From: Taudactylus pleione
Lineage: Eukaryota > Chordata > Amphibia > Anura > Myobatrachidae
Direction of reading: 5' to 3'
Assembly (NCBI GenBank): GCA_031769625.1
Contig: JAUIMM010000016.1
Coordinates: forward strand, 15,801,001-15,865,000
Length of the DNA: 64,000 nucleotides
Position 1 is the first letter of the stretch; each line of letters begins with the position of its first letter. Both the position numbers and the translations under genes were made by a program. This document shows positions 11,411 to 21,549 of the stretch, piece after piece. The notes beneath the pieces are model-generated. The model searched no databases. It was given only the letters and a program-made list of their open reading frames with translations, and had not been told where the DNA came from.

Positions 11411-11439
11411 ATTTTTTTAGCACTTGGGGGGAGCACCCC

Positions 11440-11745
11440 TGATGGACAGAGCACCCCCTGGACAACACTACAGAACCCCTTTAGGACTGGGACACTGCAC
11501 AGGACTTTGGAGTGGACACAGCCCCTATGGAGAACTGACTGCACAACACAGTCCAGCCAGCCCCTATGGACTTTGAAGTAGTGGACACAGCCCCTATTAA
11601 CAGCAGCACAGCACAACACAGCCAGCCCCTATGGACTTTGAAGTAGTGGACACAGCCCCTATGGACAACAGCAGCACAGCACAGCACAACACTACTCTGC
11701 ACTACACTACACTACACTACACAGCCCAGCCAGCCCTAACTCCCA
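11440..11745. repeat. Short imperfect repeats in hAT leader
   Basis: Repeats of GGACACAGCCCCTAT and CCCCTATGGACTTTGAAGTA, then ACAGCAGCACAGCACA and a (CACTA)n run. Also present at 40190-40485 in the deleted copy, so they belong to the element. Confidence 0.85.
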
Positions 11746-11800
11746 CCCTCCCTCTTCACTGTCCACTGCCGAGTGAGAAAATGGCGCTGACGCGGGTACC

Positions 11801-11810
11801 TTATATAGGA
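11801..11810 (-). promoter_or_regulatory. Probable TATA box for the hAT transposase
   Basis: Minus strand TCCTATATAA followed by GGTACCCGCG, about 150 bases inside the right end and upstream of the gene. The same sequence is kept at 40542-40551 in the deleted copy. A CRE-like half site (TGATGACGTTTT) lies about 40 bases further out on the plus strand. Confidence 0.5.
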
Positions 11811-12258
11811 TCCAAAACCCGCGAGACCCGGAAGGCGGGATGATGACGTTTTGCCTCGATTTCAGATCCGAGTCAGGCGGGAAAAGTCGAACCTGACTCG
11901 GATCGGCCTCGGATCGGGGGGGTTCGGATTTCAGAAATCCGAACCCGCTCACCCCTAATTCAAATGGGATCATTCGTATAATTACCATGCATTGGTTATA
12001 AGGCACAATGGGCTCCGTTTATTAACGAGTTCAACTTGCAGTGAAATTTTTATTTATGGTTCACTGCGATATTTTTTTATTTTTATTGTGTATTTATTAA
12101 AACATATGCCCGGTGCGAGTGCTAATGAAGAAAGTCCTTCTTAGCGCTTTTTTTCATATGTAGATAGCGCAGATAAAATGTTTTTATTTTTAAACAGTTG
12201 TCCTGCACATGCGCATCAGAGGGCTATAATTCAGAGCATACGCAGCGTTCGAGACATA

Positions 12259-12690
12259 GGGCCCCATTTACAAATGAAATAAAATACCAGCGGGAATTTT
12301 CGTTTTTACTATCACTGTGATACAAACGAAAATTCCACTGGCAAGGTCCGTCGAAGTCCTCAGCAAGGTTCTCCACTTGGCTGCTGGCAGTCTAACGCTG
12401 GCAACGACGGGCCTCCAGTGTTATGCGCATACGCGACGGTCCGTATGTACATGTGCATGACACAGGGACCCGGCAGTGCCTGGAAGGCTTCGCTGAAGCC
12501 GGAAAGGCACCGCCGGGTCTCCATTGCCAGCAATGGGGACTGCATCGATCTCGCCATCTGAAGGATGGCAAGAGCGATCCTGTAAAAACAGCAGTAATCT
12601 AAGATTACCGTTGTTTACTAAATACAGAAACCTGGCATAACCCCTTTAGTGAGCGCTAAAGGGGTTATTTTTCCTTTGTAAATGGGGCTC
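12259..12690. mobile_element. MITE with GGGCCCCATTTACAAA ends
   Basis: 432 bp. The ends GGGCCCCATTTACAAA and TTTGTAAATGGGGCTC are inverted, with ATA on both sides (12256-12258 and 12691-12693). It contains the inverted repeat ACCCCTTTAGTGAGCGCT/AAAGGGGT near its right end. Related to 13804-14199. Confidence 0.85.
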
Positions 12691-12828
12691 ATAATGCCGA
12701 GGAGCTAGTGTCAGGGAGCCAATTTGGAGGAAGGACGCGGGTCTCCTGTTCAGGCAGCATAGGTAAGTGTTAGCAGCGTGGGGCCTAACTGCGAGCCGGT
12801 CACTGCTGCTCTCAGCCACCCGAGTTAA

Positions 12829-13233
12829 GGGGCCTATCCATTAGCAGATGTATTTCTGAGAGATGAAAGAAAAGATATCCCTTGAAAATTCCGGTGGCTG
12901 TGCTGAAAGATATCTGTAATGTACATGACAGATTTTGACAAACGGTGAACGATATCGCATGACATCATTCAGGGAGTGGATTTTTTTCTCTGCAGCGCTC
13001 TGTAGCTGCTGCTAATATCTTTCATCATTCGTCGTTTACCGCATATAAACTGCCAGATATTTCTAATATCTGCCAGCAATATGCGATAATTGACCAACAT
13101 GTTGGAGAGATTAAAGATTCAATTTATCGGCCGCGGGAGTACGCATCTGTAATCGTGCAAGGCCTATCCATAGCAGATAAATTGAACGATTGAACGATAT
13201 AATGTTCAATTTATCTGCTAATGGATAGGCCCC
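12829..13233. mobile_element. MITE with GGGGCCTATCCATTAGCAGAT ends at a TTAA-like site
   Basis: Inverted ends of at least 20 bp (GGGGCCTATCCATTAGCAGA and its complement before 13233). Flanks are TTAA on the left and TTAG on the right, which suggests piggyBac-type TTAA targeting with one changed base. The right 70 bases form a second hairpin that repeats the terminal sequence (13162-13232). Confidence 0.75.
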
Positions 13234-13249
13234 TTAGAGCTGCTGTGCG

Positions 13250-13480
13250 ACCATCCACGGAACCAGCGCCGGTAGGAGTGTTTTGGTGGGTCCAGGCTTA
13301 TGCCTGCTCCAGGGGGGGGGGGACTTGCACAATGGGTGGCGGGTGGCTGTCCTTGCTAACCCGGCCGTGCGCTGTGCGGCCGCCTGCGGGACCAGCAACC
13401 AGCGCCAGCAGGAGTGTTTTGGGGGTCATGCTTATGCCTGCACCACAGGGAGGGGAGTTGTACGGCGGGTGACTTTTTTT
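13250..13480. repeat. Two-copy imperfect tandem duplication, about 130 bp
   Basis: The motif ACCAGCGCCGGTAGGAGTGT recurs about 140 bases later as ACCAGCGCCAGCAGGAGTGT, each followed by CTTATGCCTGC and a G-rich run. No gene. Confidence 0.6.
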
Positions 13481-13559
13481 GAACCGAGCAACAGGGAGTA
13501 GGAATATGACAGCTGCCTGCTGAGACCTCAGCGCTTGTGAGCACTGTTTAACTGAGACC

Positions 13560-13768
13560 AGGGCCTGGAGAATAAATGTAACAAATACGAATGGTAAGGT
13601 AGCTTTACCACTCGTTATTAAATAAAGATTTCCATTTCATATAATGGATGATGTGCTACCAAGTAGCACTAGTCTAAACACACTCCATACTATTATTACA
13701 TTTATACAACTGTTACATTTCTTCACTAACAAATTTGAACAGCACAAACTCGTTAGTAAATGGAGCCC
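13560..13768. mobile_element. Partial MITE ending CGTTAGTAAATGGAGCCC
   Basis: The right end CGTTAGTAAATGGAGCCC is the family end seen at 14199. The left end is not clear. It abuts the dispersed repeat that starts AATGATCC. Confidence 0.5.
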
Positions 13769-13803
13769 AATGATCCATATGGCTACATGCTTTTTCAAAT
13801 AAG

Positions 13804-14199
13804 TGGCGCCATTTACTAACGAACACAAATACCAGCGAAATTTTCGCTTAGTATCACTGAGATACAAACAAAAATTCCACTGGTATTTAGTAATACTTAC
13901 CCCTCCGGCAAGGTCCTGCGAAGTCCAGCGGAAACCTCGTCCTCGGCGAGGTCCTCCGCTCTGGCTGCTGGCAGCCTAACGCTGGCAGCAACGGGGCTCC
14001 AGTGTTATGCGCATGACACGGGGACCGGCAGTACCTGGAAGGCTTCGCAATGGAGCCCGCATCGCTCTCGCCATCTAAAAGAGCGATGTTGTACAAACAG
14101 CGGTAATCTAAGATTACCGCTGTTTATTAAATACAGAAAGATGGTGTAACCCCTTTAGTGAGCGCTAAAGGGGTTATATTTCGTTAGTAAATGGGGCCC
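13804..14199. mobile_element. MITE with AAG target duplication, empty site elsewhere in window
   Basis: 396 bp with ends TGGCGCCATTTACTAACGAA and TTCGTTAGTAAATGGGGCCC. AAG flanks both sides. The sequence on either side of it is found joined at about 25295-25420, where CATACAAGGTTTCT matches the uninterrupted target. Interior is similar to 12259-12690. Confidence 0.9.
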
Positions 14200-14439
14200 A
14201 AGGTTTCTTGTGCCACTTATATAAAAGCCCTTATAAAATACAATACATGAGCAAGCCCTGAAAAGTATCAGTGTCATAAACACATAGATCTTACCGACTG
14301 CTTTGGGACTCATTTACATTTGGATGCAGGTCAGTCAGGTTTATGACATGCCTCTCAGATGTAGCAGTACACGCCCACTTTATCATCGCACTCACAGGTG
14401 TTGCTTTCACAATCTCCCTGAAATGCTTTTTCAAAAGTA

Positions 14440-14590
14440 GGCAAGTACAGTATGGGTTAGGCACTAGGGGGAGGGTTAGGCACCAGGGAGAGAGGGTAAG
14501 GGTACCTTTCCGACAGGTGTCGGTATCCTTGCCCTGTCAGGATGCTGGCATCGGGATTGACCGTCAGGTGTCTCTTTATTTGATTAAATG
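14440..14590. repeat. Fragment of GGGTTAGG-type dispersed repeat
   Basis: Short GGGTTAGGCAC repeats followed by GTGTCGGTATCCTTGCC and GTCAGGATGCTGGCATCGGG. Same family as 21550-22005, 28690-29160, 48790-49140 and 61960-62170. Confidence 0.7.
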
Positions 14591-14599
14591 TATTATTAT

Positions 14600-16559
14600 G
14601 TTTTTACTCAGATCAAGGGTAATACGGGTCCTTTTGAAGGCTAGAGATTCCCCATAACAAGTCACGATTAACTATTTGCCTTACTTACAAATACTTTATT
14701 TTAATGCTATTTGGAATTAAGAAATTCACTTGATTTTTAAAGAGTTAATCAGGTGTGGAAGGGTTTGTATTTAATACATTTTATATCGAAAACATGCATT
14801 TATTAATAACTGTCCATACCAGATTCTAGTGTATGACACTTCATTATTATTTTGTGTAAAAGTAAAAATAGGATAAGGAGACTTTAAGCAATACTATTAG
14901 CACTGATATATAATACCACAAGGGGAAAAAAAAAAACATCCTTATGATTAATAGTTTTCAAGTAAGGTCATGAAATACAAGTTTATTGCTTACTAAGAGG
15001 AAAACAAGCAAAAACCACCTAAGGTCGCCAGTTCAATTATGAGAATATACGGGAGGTTTATTAACGTTTGCTAACTCTCCCAGAATGTATAGGAGTATCC
15101 CGAATTTCGGGGGGCTATCCAGGACTCCTGAAAGAGTTCAGTCTCTTGCATTTCACCCACTTCTTGAGGAGGTTGATGCGATTTGCATGGAATTTGCGAT
15201 GCCCCCTCTCCCTCTCAAACAAACATTCACACATCGGACTTGGCTTTAAAAAAAGTCAGCAAGTACGGTATGTGTAGATTCAAGTCACAGAATCATAATA
15301 TGCTATACCATATTGTATCTAGGTTATTAAATGAATGAATTCAGACATGATGGTCACTAAAATCACTGCGTGAAATGTAACTATATAATATGTGGTGTGA
15401 GCCATCATCAGACTGTTTGGACCTCATTTCATGGGATAAGAATATTGTACAACCACATCTCCAGGCGTTCCTACACCATTGTAAGGATAAATGTGAAAAA
15501 TTTGTATTCTCCAGCACAAGAGTTGTACACATCTCTGCAATTGGACTGCCCCGACATGTAAACTACCCGTTGCTACTCGGTAACACTCAGTCGCTAATGT
15601 TCTAAACTGCATATGCAGGACAATTTCATCCGCTTTCATAGAAATTAAGTTTTCAGACCATTCATCAAAAAGGTAATGCAGGTTATATCACAGATATCTC
15701 CTGCTCACCATTCTCTCCCGGAATGGCCCACCGTCTGTCCCTATACACTAGTACGGGGACAGAAATTCATCAAGCTCCAAAAATACAATATTTTTGGAGC
15801 ATTTGCCATCTTCCCTATGGGAAGGAGTCCCGGGATGCGAAGAGGGATTCTTTCGGATCCCTCCGCCCCTGTCCGCCGGATGCTAGGGCTTTTGTGCGCA
15901 CTAGGTCACACAGGCACACTAGATTCACTGCACATATTACTACACTACTTCCCCACACTATAGGGCATATTTATTAATAATTTTGATTTTATTGCAGTCT
16001 TTAAGTGAAAATTCCACCGCAATTTGCAAAGTGATACACTTAAACCTGTGGCACTGTATTATTGTCAGTGCAAGGACAGCGCTGCGGAAAACTGCTATCC
16101 CGGTGATTTAGTACCTGTGCGGTAAACTGCTTTTCAGCTTGTCTGGATGAAATGCACTGCACAAGTTCTCATGAAGGAACAGGCAATCTTGAGCTTTTTG
16201 ACCAATTTTTTGGATGTTTGTGATCTTATTCAAAAGATAAGTATTTGTTTTATTTAATTGTTCTTTTTTTATTTTTTTTTAAATGAATGAATTCTGCACG
16301 ATGTGCAAGCTCCCTCTGGATCAGGGGCCGGAAATTAGTCTCAGCTGCAAGGGAGGCAGGAGGGGCTACATACAAAGAGGGAGGGATCTGAAAACACTGT
16401 AAGCCTTACTGCTTATACAGATGGCATTCACTATGGCAGTGACCTGTCTACCAACGACCACCTATCCCCACACCATGAACAGGGCATGAGAAAATGCACA
16501 TAACAGCGTGTCCCCAGATATGACAATATACAGTAATGCCCTGTGTGTAGTAGCTGCAC
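14600..16559. other. Mostly unassigned DNA
   Basis: AT-rich, no convincing gene. A CTCCTGAAAGAGTTC-bearing stretch at 15060-15290 resembles the decayed repeat at 25055-25290. GGGCATATTTATTAAT at 15962 looks like a MITE end, but its partner is not evident. Confidence 0.4.
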
Positions 16560-16677
16560 CACGTTATATGCCAGGGCTTTTACCTCTACACACTACATCA
16601 CATAACTATACTATCTCTGCCTTATACTACATCGCTACATATCACCACTATAATACATGACTACAATACCTTCCCAT

Positions 16678-17473
16678 CAGGGGCGTAACCAGAGGTATAG
16701 GGGCCCCATAGCAAAATTTCTGCGGGGCCCCCATAGGTCTAGCTAGGCACCCCATTGCCTCACCAGGTTCAATGACAGGTTGAGCACAGCCAACTTTCAG
16801 GCTGCAAAGCTTGAGCAGATGACTCACTTGTGTCAGCAGCTCCTCCAGCTGGTTCCGGGACAGGTCCAGCTTCCGCATGCTGAGTAGCTGCCACAAACTG
16901 GGGGGGAGGGGGCTCAGCAGCGCGTTCCGGCAGAGGATGAGGCCCTGGTACAGGTAGAAGAGGAGGCCCTGGCTGCCCGGCACCTCCCGCAGCTCTGCGC
17001 AGCCGCTCAACTCCAGGTAGTTGAGGAGGGAGAGGAGGCCGGCCAGTAGTTGTCCCCCACACAGCCGGAGGCACTCATCCACCGCCTGCAGCACCAGGTC
17101 CAGCGACCTTTCCTGCTCCACCCGCTGGATCTCCGTCCATTCCGCCGTCATCGCCGCACACAGAACACGCCACACGTGGTACAGCGCAACCAACCACAGG
17201 CCAAAGGGGTATTTTCTTGCAACATGACCAGCCAATCACAGAACAGGGCAGCCTCTTGCTGCACTCCACTGCACACAGCCAGCCAGAGAGCAGGGCAGCC
17301 TCTGCCAGGAATGTGACCAGCCAATCACAGAGCGGGGAGGACACTTTCCAGCATGTCCAGGCAACAACATTACTGCCGCTGAGGTGAGCTGGGTGCTGGG
17401 GGAGGCGGGCCCCAGAGGTGCTATGGGCCCCATAGCAACCGCACCCCCTGCACCCACGGTAGTTACGCGCCTG
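16678..17473. mobile_element. hAT-type element carrying a captured gene fragment
   Basis: 796 bp with ends CAGGGGCGTAACCAGAGG and GGTAGTTACGCGCCTG, inverted. Flanking octamers CTTCCCAT (16670-16677) and CTTCCAAT (17474-17481) match at 7 of 8, as for hAT. The interior has a long open frame on the minus strand (16792-17151) that resembles the start of LRRC47, with GC-rich sequence upstream like a 5' leader. The ends belong to the same broad group as 22186-23624, 24222-24499, 44520-45304 and 62550 onward. Confidence 0.88.
16792..17151 (-). pseudogene. Captured 5' fragment of an LRRC47-like leucine-rich repeat gene
   Basis: Seen: 120 codons open from ATG at 17151. It begins MTAEWTEIQRVEQERS, then ECLRLCGGQL, LLNYLELSGCAELREVP, LILCRNALLSPLPPSLWQLL and MRKLDLSRNQLEELL. 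Two leucine-rich repeats follow an N-terminal charged helix. From memory, LRRC47 begins with a PE-x-E-x-A-E-R-E-R helix, a GGQLP segment, a LHYLEVSGC segment and an LRRNAL/LDLSGN pair in this order; the pattern fits closely. The host gene encodes a protein of about 580 residues, so only the first exon part is here. No stop interrupts the homologous part, and the upstream codons to 17235 are also open. The frame runs out into transposon sequence (about 16790). Inference: the hAT element picked up the start of a host gene. Expression is unknown. Confidence 0.65.
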
Positions 17474-17654
17474 CTTCCAATGCTACATAACTGCACTAGC
17501 ACTCCCTTACACTACATTGCTACACTACCTCCTACCACTGCATAACTGCACTACTGATCTCCATAATGCATCACTATACTAGCTTCCCACACTGCATTAC
17601 TACACTCACTTCTACCCACCACTGCATCACTATACTACCTCCTCACATTACACC

Positions 17655-17966
17655 ATACCTCCCAACTTTGTGAATGACAAGATCGGGACCCCCGCACGCT
17701 TAAGGTGCGTGCGCCTGGAAAAAGGGTGTGGTTTTTCTGTGAAGGGGCGTGGCCTAGCAGCACATTCCCTTTTCATCACTCCGGGGGTGAGCCTCGCATC
17801 ACCGGAGATGCTGGGCTGCCCCCAGGCTCTCCCCACATGGAGATCTAGTCATCCGTGGCGACATGGATTTCAACTTCCCCCCACCGCGGGACACTGCGCC
17901 CTGTGGGTGTGACATTGCCTGAATAGTGGGACTGTCCCGCCAAAAGTGGGACAGTTGGAAGGTTAT
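17655..17966. mobile_element. MITE with ATACCTCCCAACTTT ends
   Basis: Left end ATACCTCCCAACTTT is mirrored by AGTTGGAAGGTTAT on the right. Interior includes GGGACTGTCCCGCC and AAAGTGGGAC near the right end. Inserted in the minisatellite. Decayed relatives occur at 55825-56160 and 60830-60930. Confidence 0.65.
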
Positions 17967-18029
17967 ACTACACAGCCTCCCCAAACTACATCCTCACACT
18001 ACCACTCCCCATACTACATCACTACCACC

Positions 18030-19504
18030 CAGGGCCGGACTGCTGGCATTTCTGGCAAATGCCAGAAAGGCAGATAGCCAGTCCAGCATCAGTCCTTGAT
18101 AAAGCTGCTTGGATGCAGTGAAACGTATTGGTGGCCTTGCCCTGACCTTTTGGCACTTGTCACTTTATAACTGAGTACTTTACAAGCTATTGGGACGCTG
18201 TCTGAACTTGGGATGCAGTGCAATATTTCCAGCTACTTACTACAGGCTACTATGATGATCCGCCTGTCTGCGTTGGAATAAACTTCAGTGTGAGACCATC
18301 GCTAATTAAAGGATTCCTCCGAGGCTATATACCACATGCCGATAAACTAGAATGTTTCTTTGCTGGACACTTGACATCCAAAGACTTCTGTCCGGTGCCT
18401 TGAATGGTTCCATTTTAGAGTATAGTGCCTACAGGGTGCATATATCTTGCATGCCTTTTCATGACCCTATACATCCATTTTTGGATACATGTATCTATTT
18501 TAATTTTTCAAAAGTGATTAACACTTAGTTATATGATTTATGCCATTAAATCCTACATGTATTTATCTTTAGCACTGTATATTATTTTTTGTATTGTATC
18601 GTAGGAGACTGACCATCTCCGTTTTGCAGCTGCTGGAGTAGTAACACGTGACAGCGACCTTTACTATATTTATTTATAGTTTTTCTCCTGGTCCAGCATC
18701 AAACCCTGGCCATGCATCTCCACCTTTTGGTGACGGGGGTGTGCGATGAGGCCAGGCCCCAGTGTCTCACGGCACGCCCTCGTGAGGCCAGGCCACGTCC
18801 CTTTTGCGGGTGCGCGCGCAGGGGGGACTGCCAGAGGACTGCTCAGCAGCCCCACTCTGACCCTCTTACCACCCCACACTCACTATCTCCCCACACAGCA
18901 TCACTATACTGCCTTCCCACACAACATACCTGCATTATAATACCACACTAACCCTCCCCTATAACATTATAACATACCCTACACAGGCATGTACCTTTCT
19001 CTGTCTCTTGGCTCTGGTGATGAGCTGCTGCAGGAGGTGGGATGGGGATAAGTAGAGGGGCAGTCTCAGGAATAACAGGGGAAGGAGGAGTTGGGCCTGA
19101 GGATGGGAAGAGTAGAATAAGTTAGGGAGGCAGCTGGGTGTTGGAGCAAGAAGTGGGCAGGCTGGTCCTGGGGATGGGAGGGACTCCTGTGTGGACGTCT
19201 GCCTGCCTACTCAACACCGTGCAGCTAAACAGCACATAGGTGGCTGATGTTGGAAGAGGGACGAGCCACAGCATGCCAGAGTACAGAGTCTGGCATGCTG
19301 ATGTTGGCTCTGTACATAAGGGGAGGTGGGCAGCAGGTCAAGCGGGAGATCGGTGCACTGCCAGAGCCACACCCTCGGTGAGATCCTTGATTCTTCTAGT
19401 CACGCTGCTCTGCACAAGTGACAAAGTGGATAGACCTTGTGGACCCATTTTCATGGGGTGGCCTGAAGCTGCGGGCCACCCGTCCTATTGTTAATCCGGC
19501 CCTG
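18030..19504. mobile_element. Composite of decayed hAT-like ends (CAGGGCCGGA...)
   Basis: CAGGGCCGGACTGCTGGC starts at 18030 and TTAATCCGGCCCTG ends at 19504, but the flanking octamers differ, so these are probably ends of different insertions. Between them are a stretch with CTTGATAAAGCTGC...GAAACG (18090-18130), minisatellite remains (18855-18990) and unassigned DNA. No gene. Confidence 0.4.
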
Positions 19505-19960
19505 GGGCCATGGTTGAGCATAGCCAGAGGAGGGCACACAAGGTTGATTTGTGGGTGTAATATTTGTTTCTGCTTTGTAGGCTGGAAAGTGTAGTGGTGG
19601 GGAGAGGAAACCAATTGGTTCATGGGGGCACAAGTAGTGAAGGAAAATTATTAGAGGGGTAGTTTTTAGAAAAGGGTGTTGAAAGGGAGTAGAAAAATAA
19701 ATAAAAAAGCATGTGCACTGTGATGCGATGTCAAATGTGGAAGGATGTGAAATATTTAGGGCACCTTTTTTCAATAGTGCGGAGGAAGCTGTGCAAGGTA
19801 ATGGGAGAGGTGGATACCTGGTTAAGGTGTAGACAGCGTCTGCAACTAAGACAAGTGGTCCAGGATGTTGACAGTTGGTCCAGTGGGTCAAGTATCCAAA
19901 GCGATGGAAATAGCAATCAGAGTTGAACTTAGTGGGCAGCTGAACATATATGTTAAAAGC
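19505..19960. other. Unassigned DNA
   Basis: Short open frames only; nothing recognised. Confidence 0.4.
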
Positions 19961-20280
19961 AGGGGCATCTTAAGAGAGGAGGGGGCCCGTGTGCACTTCC
20001 CATGCGGGGCCCCCACTTCTCTCCCCGATGGCCGGCATCTGACTGATGCAGCTAGCCAGCCACCTGAGCCTTAGTAGACTCCGGGCACTAAAGTGTACCC
20101 GGAGTCTACCGCATGCGCAGAACACCGGAAAAATGGTCGGTGTTCTGAGCAGCGCTGACACCCGACGTGGGACCACGGACATGTAAGTTTAAAATAATAT
20201 GGATGCAGTGTGTGCGGTGCGGGGCCCCCCTGGACCCGGGGGCCCGTGTGCCCCGCACACACTGCAAGAGCTATAGCCAT
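19961..20280. mobile_element. Partial hAT-like repeat (CAGGGGCATCTTAAG end)
   Basis: Starts CAGGGGCATCTTAAGAG followed by GGGGGCCCGTGTGC, which recurs near 20240 as GGGGGCCCGTGTGCCCC. A related start is seen at 43534. Right terminus not clear. Confidence 0.45.
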
Positions 20281-20498
20281 TGAGCACACTTGGTCCAGCA
20301 GGCAAATAGGAGGACAACAGCAATGACAGTTGAACTGAATTTGTTCAGCAACCAAAACAGACATGTCAACAGCAATGAACATTGAGATCAGTGGGCCCAG
20401 CAGCTGAATAGAGATGGTACAGTAATTAGTAGGTTTTTACAACAGCTTTTTTTGCTATTATGACTATTCTCAATACTATGGTATCATTTACCAACAGT

Positions 20499-20636
20499 GG
20501 CCCTGATTCAGCTTCAGACGGAATAGCTAAACTGCTTGCAAGCAGCTTAGCTATTCCGTCTGTGCTGATGTGGTACATCACGCCTCCTGCCGCATTACGT
20601 ATCCGAGCTGCATTGTCCAACTGCTGAATTAGGCCC
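20499..20636. mobile_element. Small Harbinger-type MITE built on a 48-bp palindrome
   Basis: 138 bp, ends GGCCCTGATTCAGC and GCTGAATTAGGCCC, AGT on both sides. Bases 20515-20562 form a near-perfect palindrome (CAGACGGAATAGCTAA with its complement). Confidence 0.88.
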
Positions 20637-20771
20637 AGTATCCACAAATTTTCAAGGCTTTAAATTTGTCAGAATATGAACAAGTGGGAGGAAGGGCATA
20701 GAATTGAGCGAGCCATGGTTTCTTAAATATTGAAATGGATTTACTAGAGGATATGAACTTTTGAACTTCTA

Positions 20772-20943
20772 GGGGTAAATTTACTAAAGTGAGTTTTTAG
20801 AAGTGGAGATGTTGCCCATAGCAACCAATCATTCTAGCTATTATCTTTTATAAGGTGCTAGTTAAAGGTTAAGTAGAATTTGATTGGTTGCTATGGGCAA
20901 TATTTCCATTTCTAAAAACTCTCACCTAAGTAAATTTAGCCCC
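20772..20943. mobile_element. MITE with TTGCCCATAGCAACCAATC motif, TA target
   Basis: 172 bp, ends GGGGTAAATTTACTAAAG and TAAGTAAATTTAGCCCC, TA on both sides. The inner arms carry TTGCCCATAGCAACCAATC and its inverse. This type is very common in frog genomes (family knowledge). Second copy at 58728-58911. Confidence 0.9.
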
Positions 20944-21036
20944 TAGACTTAAATGTAGGCTTGGACTAAATTGTAGGGAACAGAATTAATGTGGTGTCAC
21001 CCAAGATCCACAAATAACTGCATTATTGTGCAATTG

Positions 21037-21359
21037 TAAGCTGGGTACATACTTTTTCGATTGCAGGCTGTCCCGATCAGCCGTGCAGTCTGTCCCCAGT
21101 GTGACTCCGTCAGCTGCCTGTGAGAAGCGGACACACTGTGCAGACATAGCAGAGTGTGTACGGTATTCTAGGGTATCGGGAGGTCGAACTGATAAATATT
21201 AAACAGTACATAAGATGCGACCTCCCAACCCAAACCGTTGCAGGAGTGTTAAAACCCGTTTATCGGCTAACGCTTCTGCACCGGGACAGCGTACACACCT
21301 ATACAATCCAAAGGCCATTCTCGATATTGGATGATTGTAAAGGTGTGTACCCAGCTTTA
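21037..21359. mobile_element. MITE with AAGCTGGGTACA ends
   Basis: Left TAAGCTGGGTACATAC and right GTGTGTACCCAGCTTTA are inverted over about 15 bases. Interior non-coding. A partial relative (CAGTGTGTACCCAGC) is at about 25440-25480. Confidence 0.75.
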
Positions 21360-21549
21360 CACAGCAGGTACTGCTCTGTTCAATCAATATTACAGACTAG
21401 TTATTTGCGATCTCTAGTCTACACAAACCATCAATTACCTAAATTATGCAGCTTCAACATACCAGAAAGGCTTCATTTCTAAAACCATTACATTTGCCAA
21501 GTGCATATTTAGGGAAAGTGCCGCAGAATAGAATATGGAACTGAATCGG

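Larger units (their letters stand above)
6832..11957 (-). mobile_element. hAT transposon, near full length, ZBED-like transposase
   Basis: The element starts TAGGGGTGTGCACCGG and ends CCCGCTCACCCCTA, so the terminal inverted repeat is about 11-14 bp. Flanking octamers GTTCACAT (6824-6831) and ATTCAAAT (11958-11965) match at 6 of 8 positions, consistent with an aged hAT target duplication. It holds one transposase gene (-), a 155-160 bp tandem array upstream of it, a second run of short repeats and a TATA box near the right end. The copy at 37181-40698 has the same ends and is internally deleted. The subterminal motif TTTTGGATCTGGATC recurs at the left end of 27160-28364. Confidence 0.9.
16560..18990. 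repeat. Degenerate CACTACATCACTATACTAC minisatellite, split by insertions
   Basis: Irregular units of roughly 30 bases built on ACTACATCACTATACTACC and TTCCCACACTGCAT occur at 16560-16677, 17474-17650, 17967-18029 and 18855-18990. The gaps are filled by the transposons at 16678-17473 and 17655-17966 and by unassigned DNA from 18030. One array was broken by later insertions. Confidence 0.7.

Noticed and set aside
10596..11581. Series of overlapping 80-128 codon frames with the same peptide
   Set aside because: All are translations of the 155-base tandem repeat; no start context or homologue.
11761..11790. Start codon or gene at the hAT right end (GAGAAAATGGCGCTGACG)
   Set aside because: On the plus strand the frame is short and runs into the terminus; the transposase is on the other strand.
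16822..16827. GTGAGT in the LRRC47-like fragment as the captured exon's real splice donor
   Set aside because: The leucine-rich coding pattern continues past it (QVSHLLKLCSLK), so it is more likely coding sequence.
18085..18130. Hammerhead ribozyme-like CTTGATAAAG...GAAACG
   Set aside because: The core differs from CTGATGA at key bases and no closing stem III with a cleavage site is seen.
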